Assembly: GCF_964355755.1 (NCBI RefSeq)
Contig: NC_092676.1
Location: 10,646,288-10,710,287 of the forward strand
DNA length: 64,000 nucleotides
Source of the DNA: Antedon mediterranea
Lineage: Eukaryota > Echinodermata > Crinoidea > Comatulida > Antedonidae
Reading direction: 5' to 3'
Made by a program: the position numbers and the translations under genes. The notes below the pieces were generated by a model, which worked only from the letters and a program-made list of their open reading frames with translations, was not told the DNA's origin and made no database searches. This document shows, in pieces, positions 32,572-43,400 of the stretch; the first letter of the stretch is position 1; every line of letters starts with the position of its first letter.

Positions 32572-35500
32572 GGTCCAACGGGTATTGGGGTAAGTGGTCC
32601 AACCATACCACATATGTCTTTGGTTTTAACTTTACATTAAAACACTCTAAAACAGTTTTATTGTGTCATATGCAATTATGAATATGATCTCTTTGTTTGT
32701 TTTATGTATTAATTTTAATTATTTCTATATATATTTCAGTATAGTTAGAACATACAGGTGCAAAACGGGGCGTCCAAAATAAATGGGACATGCAGTCAAT
32801 TGTGAATGCAGTCGAGGCAGTAAAGAATGGGGAAATGAGTTGTTGTGAAGCAGCAAAGCACTACGGTGTACCAAAACGTCGTTACTAAGAAGATGCAAAT
32901 GCAAAGTTCCAGTAAATAGTCCCGCATCCCGACCTACGATTTTATCTAAAGAAACTGAAGAAAGGTTATCTAATTGGTGTGAGGAACGAGAAAAAAGACT
33001 CTTTGGTGTTACCTCTGAACAACTATGTTCAAAGGCATATGAAATTTCCGCAAGAAGTGGAAAACCGCATCTTAACCAGAAAACCAGAAAAGCTGGGTAT
33101 GATCGACTGGTTACAGGTTTTATAAAGCGCCACACACGTCTTTCAGTTAGGAAGCCAGAAGCACTCTCTGCTCATCGTGCAAAATGTATGAACGAGGTAG
33201 CTGTTGGGCGCTATTTCAAGCTGTTAGGTGACATTCTAGAAGAAGAGGGTATAAAGAATAAACCGGCTCAAATTTGAAATTGCGACGAACCGGGAATAAA
33301 TTCAGTGCATCGGCCACCTAAAATAAAGGCAACAAAAGGAAAGAAGGAAGTTCATTCCAAGACAAGTGGTGAACGCGGCTTCAACACAACAGTTTTAATG
33401 TGCGCTAATGGTGCTGGGTCTTACATCCCACCTTTTGTAATTTACAAAGGTGCCCGACTGCAGCAGCCGTTAACACGATTCGCACCACCTGGAACACTGT
33501 TTGGTTGTTCGGCGTCTTCATTTGTAAATATTGAACTATTTCACCTATGGATGGATTTCTTTATAAAGACATTCCCCCGGTTCGACCAGTTTTATTATTG
33601 TTAGATGTCCATACATCTCATATAACATTATAGACCATACAACTTGCGAAGGACAATGAGGTTGAGATGTTATGCCTTCCGCCACACACAACCCATTGGT
33701 TGCAGCCCCTTGATAGGTCAGTTTTTGGGCCACTGAAAAAAACTGCATATTATGATAACGAGTTTACATCGTTTTTGGCCCGCAATCTTGGGAAAATTGT
33801 AACACGACATGACTTTTGCGAAATTTTTTCCAAAGCCTACTATCAAGCGGCAACAGTTGCAAATGCAGTAAATGGCTTTAGAGGTACTGGAGTTTTCCCA
33901 TTTAATCAAGGAACAGTTCCCGAGGGAGCGTATGCACCATCTAGAGCATGGGCGCTTGTAACAAATACAGCTATCGATACAGCTTCTGATACCGCTACTG
34001 ATACAGCTACTGATACAGCCACTGATACAGCTACTGATACAGCCACTGATACAGCTACTAATACAGCCACTAATACAGCCACTGATACAGCTTCTGATAC
34101 AGCCACCGATACAGCTACTGATATAGCTACTAATACAACCACTGATACAGCTACTGATATAGCTACTGATACAACTACTGATACAGCTACTGATACAGCC
34201 ACTGATACAGCTACTGATACAGCTACTGATATAGCTACTGATACAACTACTGATACAACTACTGATACAGCTACTGATACAGCTACTGATACAGCCACTG
34301 ATACAGCTACTGATACAGCTACTGATATAGCTACTGATATAACTACTGATACAACTACTGATACAGCTACTGATACAGCCACTGATACAGCTACTGATAC
34401 AGCTACTGATATAGCTACTGATACAACTACTGATACAGCTACTGATACAGCTACTGATACAGCCACTGATACAGCTACTCATACAGCCACTGATACAGCT
34501 ACTGATACAGCTACTGATATAGCTACTGATACAACTACTGATACAGCTTCTGATACAGCTACTGATACAGCTACTGATACAGCTACTGATACAGCTACTG
34601 ATATAGCTACTGATATAGCTACTGATACAACTACTGATATAGCTACTGATACAGCCACTGATACAGCTACTGATAGAGCCACTGATACAGCTACTGATAC
34701 AGCTACTGATATAGCTACTGATACAACTACTGATACAGCTTCTGATACAGCTACTGATACAGCTACTGATACAGCTACTGATATAGCTACTGATACAACT
34801 ACTGATATAGCTACTGATACAGCCACTGGTACAGCTACAGCTAGTGATACAGCTACTGATATAGCTACTGATACAACTACTGATACAGCTACTGATACAT
34901 CTACTGATACAGCTGCTACTGCAACTACACCTGCTGGCACCGCTATAATTGACCATCCCTCAACATCTGCTGACAGTACCAACTGTTTTTGTCACACCAA
35001 ATTAAAATGGTAAAAAAAAGACAAACTACAAAGTCACGAGTACTCACTGAGGATCAATTTATCGAAGAGTTAAGAGTAAAGAAAATACAGCAAGAAAGAG
35101 AAGCTATGGAAAAAGAAATGCGGAAAAAAAAAGAAAAGCAGAGGATAAAAAAAGACTAGTAGAGGAGAAACAAAAGCGAAAAGCAGAAAATGGCAAAAAG
35201 CGAAAGACAAATATACCTATCGCCAGTGAGTGAATATAGCGATGATGAGGACACCTACACATGCCATATTTTGACGATGTATGTAGTGCATGGTACCATG
35301 ATGAATGTACTTTATTAAGAGGACAGTACAGATGCATACATTTATTTGCACAAACTGTATAAATGAATATGGTTGTGATGATGATATCGAATGAACTTGC
35401 AATTGTCAAAATCCTATGAATAATACCGTGAAAAACTTTTGAATAAAGCTATGTATAAAAATGAAACATTGGAGTTTAAATATGTAATTATTTATTAAAT

Positions 35501-35716
35501 GTCATGTATAGTTCATAACTTGCTTTTGTAAATATGTTATGATAAATAAAAAACAATATTTTGTATTTTATATGTTGGTCCAGTGGCGGGGCAAGTGGTT
35601 CAGCAGAGCAGTCGTCACTAATTAATTCAAATTAATTAATTCCAAATAATTAATCACTGGCTGTATTTATTTTATGATAAGTCACTAATTGGACTAGTTA
35701 CCCCATCCTCCCCTAC
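32572..35716 (+). mobile_element. degenerate pogo/Tigger DNA transposon
   Basis: Probable weak terminal inverted repeats share GGGGTAA-TGGTCCAA-like sequence near 32590 and 35700. The transposase reads VRTYRCKTGRPK and AVEAVKNGEMSCCEAAKHYGV (psq-type HTH), then a CENP-B-like HTH, FNTTVLMCANGAGSYIPPFV, LLDVHTSHIT and LPPHTTHWLQPLDRSVFGPL. It is broken. The expected start codon is ATA. There are frameshifts near 32785, 32885 and 33600. A TGA at 33275-33277 replaces the Trp of the IWNCDE motif. All three catalytic Asp codons can be located, but in different frames. The C-terminal part carries a long coding minisatellite (separate entry), followed by a lysine-rich tail (SRVLTEDQFIEELRVKKIQQ). Confidence 0.88.
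33965..34925 (+). repeat. 12-bp coding minisatellite, (T-D-T-A)n, in the Tigger transposase
   Basis: About 80 copies of an ACTGATACAGCT-like unit stay open in the transposase frame from 33667 to 35013, with variants giving I, S, N or T at set places. The opposite frames give SCIS and VSVA repeats, which explains the long overlapping minus-strand ORFs. No internal stop was created despite expansion. Confidence 0.92.
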
Positions 35717-35784
35717 AAACTAAAAGCAATACTGTATAAAATGCATGATACAGAGGAAGCGTCTTGTTTGTATGTATTCCAGTT

Positions 35785-35862
35785 TGTAAATGGCCGATTA
35801 ATGAAAACAACAAATTAAACACCAAACTGGACATAGCAATGAAAGGAAAAAACATCATTGAA
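35785..35862 (+). pseudogene. orphan copy of a coiled-coil gene exon
   Basis: INENNKLNTKLDIAMKGK here matches INENNKLKTELDLATKEK of exon 19 of the downstream gene (46458-46571), with about 80% identity over about 72 nt. It lies 3.5 kb upstream of that gene's start, follows a TTCCAG acceptor-like site, and is not in a complete exon. Read as a relic of a duplicated or moved exon. Confidence 0.65.
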
Positions 35863-36689
35863 AAGCAAGTTGATATTATTTGTAGGGTTTCTTCAGGAAA
35901 TGTAAAACAAAATACACACCATTTTAGTTTTTATAAGCACAATTAATTTTTTTTTTCGTCGAAAGTGAATAACTATAACTATATAACTGCAAAATGGTCT
36001 ATTCAAAATTTGATTTCATTTAAACTTCTTAAATACATCATATAAATATATGTAGTGTCATGCCACATTTAGCTAAACAATACAAAATAATGCAGCAAGA
36101 ATTTAAAATGGCACGTGCCCGGCCAGTAAATTTGCTAAAAACTGCCAATGTCTTTGAGCAAAAAAACTCAATTTGAAAATTTACTATTAAAAAAAAAAGT
36201 ACGAGAGAGAGAGTACGGCAACTTATTTAAACAATTTTGTAAAACCAAATACTTTTCAGTACAACTTTCGTCATGGAAACTCAAATCTGTACGTTCCAAA
36301 ACCGCATACCGAATACAAAAGAGGTAGCATATCCTTCTAAGGGCCAAAATTACTAATTAGATGAAAAAATATGAAATTAATCTAGATATGCCAATATGTC
36401 AATTTAAAAGGAACGTAAAGGCTCTCGTAAAATTACATAATTTATAAGCATAGTCACCTGAATCATAATTAAAATGCAATATATTTATTTTTTTTAAACA
36501 TATTATTATATCCAAATCTTATTAAGACATTTTACAAATATTTTAAGTCGGTATTTTGATTTGTATCAATTTTACTTTTATTGGTGTCTACAAATTATAA
36601 TTTGTTGTTTTTTTTGTTTTACTTGGATTTGTTATTTTTCATGTCGAGTATAAATAACACCATTTGTTATTGAGAAATTTTTATTACTT

Positions 36690-37070
36690 GTAGGCCTACA
36701 ACTGGAGATGCAAAGTATACAAACTAAAAGCAATACTGTATAAAATGATAAACAGATAAAGCGAATGCGCCAGATGGCATACATAGACAATGGTCAACTC
36801 CTGCTGTCACTCTGTATTAGATGGTCTATGAATGTATTGTATCACCAAAGGATCAACATTTTTCTCTGCAATCATATCGTTGTGTAGAAACATCAGAGTC
36901 TGGAGTATATATTATATATATATGCAGATCTACCGCCATTTATTATAATGATGGTCCGAGTGACTTGACAATTGTTGACGTTGAAAATCGTCGTCAATCT
37001 TAAAATAATGTAACGAAAGGATGAGTTTTTTTAGGAATGAAATCCAAACAACAGTACCTGTATAATTATA
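36690..37070 (-). repeat. diverged second copy of the SLC22 upstream region
   Basis: It matches 28780-29155 in the same orientation in several blocks of 15-60 nt. A shorter third piece (AAACTAAAAGCAATACTGTA) lies at about 35720. No transporter exon was found beside it. Confidence 0.7.
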
Positions 37071-37875
37071 GATAAAAAATTGTAATTTGAAATTTTAATA
37101 ATTATCTATAATACAGTATTTTAGAGTGTTTTTAAACATTTTATTTTTATATACCAGTATTTGGAAATTGCGAACAATAACGTATACTTTGGTTTTGATT
37201 TTAAAATAGCCTTGCCTATTCATTTGTTTTATTATTGATTGAAAGAAAGAAAATAAATGTTTACGTTGAATTGAATTGAATAATAATAATATACACAGTC
37301 TTTTCACTTCAGACAATAATTTGTCAAATTTAATAGTAAATTTGAAAGACCACTTATAGAATCACTGGTTACGATGCTTTATATTGTATTCATATGTGTA
37401 TTTTGTATGTTCAATTCAACCAATCAATTTTTACCATGTTATTGTTAAACGACAATTATCGTATAGTATCGTATTATAATATTAGGCCTATAGCTACAGT
37501 AGTGTAATTTGAATATTTTATGAGCGTCCAACAAGGAAATAATGTCGTTGTGCAGCAGCAGATATTGAACGTCAATTGGCTAAAATTTATGTACGCGTGC
37601 GCTCTCTGTTGTTAGGTACCCAGATGATTCACATGGCAACTTGGCTGGCCAGCTAGGCAACCGACTTCACAACAAAAACAATTGCGATTTAGTATACTTA
37701 TAATATTAGTAAGTTGAGTATTTTTTTTCTCCCGCTTTATTTGTGATTTTTTCTTCGAATATTTAACTTGAATTGCATTTAAAACTTATAATATAATATG
37801 TTGGCATTTGGGATTTATATTACCATTTAACCATACTGTATTTTTTTTAATTCACACACAAAAACGAATCTTAAA
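37071..37875. other. intergenic DNA, possible upstream region of the coiled-coil gene
   Basis: No gene recognised. A less AT-rich patch near 37530-37680 (CAGCAGCAGATATTG, ACGCGTGCGCTCTC) might be promoter DNA, without further support. Confidence 0.3.
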
Positions 37876-37879
37876 ATAT

Positions 37880-38940
37880 GTGTCTAGGCTAGGCCTATCT
37901 AGCCTAGTAGGCTAGTAGAGTAAGTACTCCTAGCCTTAGTTAGTAGGCCTAGGCTAGGACTAAGGCCTACTAGAGGCTTAGGCTAGAATGACAATGTGTT
38001 TTATGTCTGTCTGGCTCGTGGTAGACGGGCGGGCTACAAAAGCAACATATTATTCTCTGTATCTTATTATTAGGTAAAAGTTAAGGCCTCTAGGCCTAGC
38101 TAGGCCTAGGTAGGCCTAGGCTACCTATTAGGCATGGGAAGGCCTAGCCTAGGTAGGCCTAGGCTAGTAGTAGTAGGCCTACTAGGCTACTACTACTAGC
38201 CTAGTAGGCTAGGCCTAGTATTAGCAATAGGCTAGGCCTAGCTGGGCTAGGATAGGCCCCTATGTTAGTTTGGGCCTAGCTAGCCTAGGCCCTAGGCTAG
38301 CTAGGCTTATCTAGCCCCAAGTATAATAAATAGAAAGTGGCCTAGGGCCTAAATAAGTAGAGCATAGGATATAGGGGTAGGCCTAGGGCCCCTAGTTAGG
38401 CAGCCCTAGCTAGATGGTCAGGGCAGGTTTAAAAATAGATATGGCCTAGCTAGGCCCCCACAAAGGCTAGCCTATAGGCCTAGTTATAATACTACTAGCC
38501 TATAGGCTAGACCCCTAGGCCTATTAGTGTCTTATTAGGCCTAGTTAGTTTAGGCCTAACCCAGGCCTAGGCTATACAGGACCTAGCTAGGCCCTATAGC
38601 TAGCTAGTCTTTCTTGTAGCCCTAGTTAGAGGCCTAGTCAGCTTAGCCTAGGCCTAGGCCTTATTTCTACTACTCTAAAGCATATATTATAGGACCTAGG
38701 CCTAGTCTGGCTAGCCTAGCTAGGCCTCTTAGTAGGCTATCTAGTAGGTCATCATAAAAAGACCTACTTACTATTAGGCCTAGGCCTTAGGACTATCTAG
38801 GCTAGCCCTACCCATCTAGCTAGTAGAGGCCTATTAGGCTGCACCTATAATAAATTAGACTGACCTACAGTACTACTCTTTAGGTCTATGCCCTAGCTAG
38901 TAGAGGCCTCGTAGTAGGCCTAGGCCTAGTCTTCAATTTC
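37880..38940. repeat. AGGCCTA/CTAGGCCTAG palindrome-rich block
   Basis: For about 1 kb almost every 10-20 bases carry TAGGCCTA, CTAGCTAG or CTAGGC variants on both strands, with no fixed period. The same short motif is scattered through the window but nowhere else this dense. Smaller clusters lie at 60000, 60560, 61100 and 62770. Confidence 0.85.
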
Positions 38941-39322
38941 AAAAGACATTTATTTTCCTCCATAGCAATACAATACAAAATAAAAAAACAGAAATTATAA
39001 GGTTTTAGTAAAAATGATAAAGATGATTGTTGGATATACAAAAAAAAGAGAATTTAGAAAATTGGCCATAGAGGAAGGCATAATCCTGAGAAGATGCCTA
39101 TTTTAGTCCTAGAAATCATAACCCTTCCTGTAAATAAAAATAATTTAGGCCTAAAAAAACTCTTCCCTAGTCGTAGGGAGTGACTATATTAATATTTATT
39201 ATTATTGGTCTCTAGTCTTACTGCCGCCAAACTCTTGTCTTCTCAAATAATCATTAATCTTCTTTTCAATTTCAGATTTAGACTTTACTTATATTGTACT
39301 TTAATTATCTGGCTTCTATTCG

Positions 39323-40483
39323 ATGATGACTTCATCTAGGCTTAATGCCGAGTGTAAGTTATTTATTTTTATTAATACTGAAATAAGAGTAATGCTTTAA
39401 TGTTTTAACAACTGATTAATGATGAACACAATTTATTAAAGCAAAAATATTTTAGGCCTATTATTATAAGACAATATTTCTTTTAATTGAAGTAAATAAA
39501 AAAAAACATGATCAGATCGTTATTAATTTTATGTGAAAACTGCAAAAATAAATGTATTGATTGACAGATGTGACATCACATTATGATGATGATGATCAAA
39601 AAAGCATCAATGATAGCTCGCTATCTGATGCAATTGCTGATATTCTCGATTTCTATGATGATGAGGCAGAAAAGATACCAGCAAACAACTCCTTCAAGAA
39701 GTCTTTAACATCAGGACAATTGAAGGAACCTGATATTGATGTCAAATATCCAATCTCTCCGAACACTGACATTACTGACGAAGTCGAAGAAACATCTTAT
39801 TCGGATGATGCTTCGGAAAATGGAGATGGAACCCCACCCATGCCAGGTTTGTTTTGGAAATATAGTAAATTATAGATAAGCTGCTTCTTTGATAACACAT
39901 TTCTTTATTTTCTAATACATAATCTTATCTTTATTAAAGTTTAACAATAATTAATTATATTTTAAAGGTGTAAAACTCTAACTTTAACTAACAGCAGATA
40001 TTTCACTTTTTAGATATATATCTGAGCAGTGAATCTCTAAGTTTGAAAATGCCATTTGAAAGGTATTCAGGAATATCATATATCATCACTATCATCATCA
40101 TCAACAATAATTATCACTTTCTTCACAATTAACAGTTTATAAAACCATTGTCACCATTATTACTAATTGTTTAATCAACTTGTACACAGTAAAAATGTAA
40201 TGGTATCAATACAACATGAATGTATTACATATATAATAACAGATATTTATCAGTATTAAATGGTATATTTAGATGATAATATGATGACATTCTTCTTATT
40301 ATAATATGATGGCAGTAATAACAGTGCACGCAGTGATGGGTACCATTACAATGATGACTTTGAGGATTTTGATGACTCTGCCAGCACTGCAACTGATTAC
40401 AACATCCCATCAATATGTAGTTCTGCCTGTCCCAGCACCCATGACTTTTCAATTGATGATGATGATGACCTTCTTGCCATGGG
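39323..40483 (+). CDS. coiled-coil gene exons 1-4 (acidic N-terminus)
   Basis: Exons 39323-39353, 39568-39846, 40014-40062 and 40316-40483. An acceptor at 39275 suggests that exon 1 has 5' UTR from 39276 and that a further untranslated exon lies upstream. The product has Asp runs (HYDDDDQ, DDDDDLLAMG) and no fold I recognise. Exon 3 is only 49 nt. Confidence 0.78.
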
Positions 40484-43400
40484 GTTAGTATATTCAAATA
40501 ATTTCATTTGGATCCTAATATTCTAGGAGAGAATTTTTCTTTTTTGTTGATCCAATAGATTGAAAAGGAATAAAAATGGTACTTACAATACATAAATAAA
40601 AAAATAAATAAATAAAAGTAATGTTTTTTTCACATTTCTATTTAACACCATTAATTTTTCCTGCAATTGGATTCCATAAAAAACGACTTATTTCTAATTG
40701 TCAGACATGTGGATTATTGGGAAGATGTTACTTGCAACCATGTAGCCCAGCCTGCTGCTGAGTTTAATTCTGCTACCCATGTCATCAAAGACCAAACAGC
40801 AACTGAGGCTATTAATGATGTTGACAACTACACACCAGATGATGTTGTTTCTAAAGCCATTGATACTCCAGTAACTGAAGATATTTCAGTTGCCGATGAC
40901 AATCAGTTGGGGTTAGTTGAAATAAATTGAAAATCAAAAACAATACAATGTGTCAAAATAAACATTGTTTGAAAGTTGATATAAAGCTTATTATTTTTTT
41001 AAGGAATGCTAATTATTTAGAAGATGATTTTCTCATTCAATATTTTGAATACAAGACTTATTTTTTATTTTCAGACATGCTGATTATTGGGAAGGTGTCC
41101 AGCCTGCTTACAATGCTACTACCCATACCATCAAGGACAAAGCAACAACAGAGGCTGCTAAAGACAACCACACACCAGATGTTGTTTCTTATTCCCTTGA
41201 CACTCCAGTGACTGAAGATATTTCAGTTGCCGATGACAATCAGTTGGGGTTAGTTGAAACAAATTGAAATTGAAAAAAACAATACAAAAAAAGCACAGAA
41301 TAGGAACATTGCCTAATTATAATACATTTGTCAAAATAAAGATTGTTTAAAAGTTGATATAAAGCTTATTATTTTATAGGAATGCTAACTATTTAGAAGA
41401 TGATTTTCACTTCAATTTTCAGACATGCTGATTATTGGGAAGATGTCCAGCCTGCTTACAATGCTGCTACCCATGCCATCAAGGACCAAACAGCAACTAA
41501 AGACAACCAAACACCAGATGTTGTTTCTAATTCCCTTGACACTCCAGTGACTGAAGATATTTCAATTGCTGATGAAATTCTGTTGGGGTTAGTTAAAAAA
41601 TAAAACAGAACAAGCAATGATGCATATTTTGAAATAGGTTTCTGTTGCTGAACAATATTGTTGTAATAATGCTCATTATTCCTTGTTTTACAGGAATGCT
41701 GATTATCTAGAGGATGTTGTTGTTTTCTTCAATGATAAATCCTCATTTGTCTTACCAACTGATGCAGGTCAAAATGCCGTACAGGGTAATGGTGACACAC
41801 CAACATCAGCCTCTGAGACCAGTATCGGTGATCAAATAATAGTATACACTGCTAATGAAGATGAAAATAAGTTTTCAGTTCCAAATAATGTTGATTGTCA
41901 ACAAAAAGTAATTGTTCCAGAAGACAAGATCTTTATTGAAAATTTTGCTGATGAACCCTCAATGAAAAGTTCTCTAGAAACGTTTGTGAATGAAGAGATT
42001 CTTATTGATGACATTGACCACAATGAGCTGACACCAACTACTAGCTCATTAAACATCGCTAAATATAAATCAACATCAATATCTGAGACCAGTTCCATTT
42101 CTGAGGAAATTGTATCTGAAGCCAGTGATAATGAATATTTATCCATTAATGTCAGCCATTCAGAGGAAGTATGTCTGTAAGTAAAACAACCATAAAAGTC
42201 TGAGAACTTTTAGATCTTACATTCTTTCACAAAACATTCAATAACACAGAAAGGTATTATAATTGAAACTCATTTTATTTTCTAGAAAGAGCACTTCATC
42301 TAACAGATTGATTGAAATTCAACCTGAAACTGTCATGTAAGTATAAATAAGTGCACTTTTTAGAAATATTATTCACTTTCGTGGCATCACTACCAATGCA
42401 TGTAACTATTTATCCTTCTAACATAATTATGTTTGTATTTATATCTAATTATGTTATTTTGTACCTCACCGAAAAAATGTTAATACTTATATTTTTGTAT
42501 GGTAGCAGTTTATCATTAAAAATAATAATTAACCAATGTATTTATTCTATTATCTTCAGCATTAAGACTGATACAATCACATTGGACGATGACCAACTTC
42601 TTGCAAATGAAGAACATAGCATAACACCCACATCTGTTTTGTATGTAATATTGTTACTACTCTGAAAATGTTAGGTTATCTGGAAATTTTTGTGAAGGAA
42701 TGTATGCTTTTTCCTTTTCTATTAATCTAACTGTAATCTTTTTACAGAGATGATGACACCTGCCCATTCTCATCACCATTGAGGTTTGTTTGCAATTACC
42801 ATATATTACATTTGCATATAATATATATGTACATATTATGTACTTATCATTGTTAACTGGCTTAATACTGGATTTATAAACATTATTTTAATTACATAGA
42901 CTTGTTTTTCAGTGTTGAATCATATATTCAGGATGATATTGATACACTTATCACAAACAAGACTGATCATGTGGCAGCTGCCATCAAACAAGTTGTATCA
43001 CAGATCTTTGATGACGAAGACCATCTTAGTTCATCATCACTAAAGTTCAATTCTACTTCAGATGATGAAAATCTCTTTGAGGTATACTTTTTAAATGTTT
43101 AAACTTTTTTAAACAAACATTTTATTGTAAAAAGTGATATTTAATTTATCATTCATTATCAATTGATTAGTGAAGTAACTTAATTCCTTGCGTTCAACAA
43201 TCAAATAAATTGTAATTGGTGTTGGTGGTTAAAATACTTGCCTTCAAATCCCAAGTTTCACGGAGTGACTCAAGATTCTTTTAACTGAACTTCCTAAGCC
43301 TCAATGAGTTTATAAGCATGATAGATTACAAAATAGTTTATCCTGTGTAATTGTTGAGATGGTCGCTGTTGCATTTTTGTAAAATAAAAAATAAATAAAA

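Noticed and set aside
33718-34982. Long minus-strand ORFs rich in SCIS or VSVA over the Tigger region
   Set aside because: They are reading-frame shadows of the 12-bp ACTGATACAGCT minisatellite, which has no stops in several frames.
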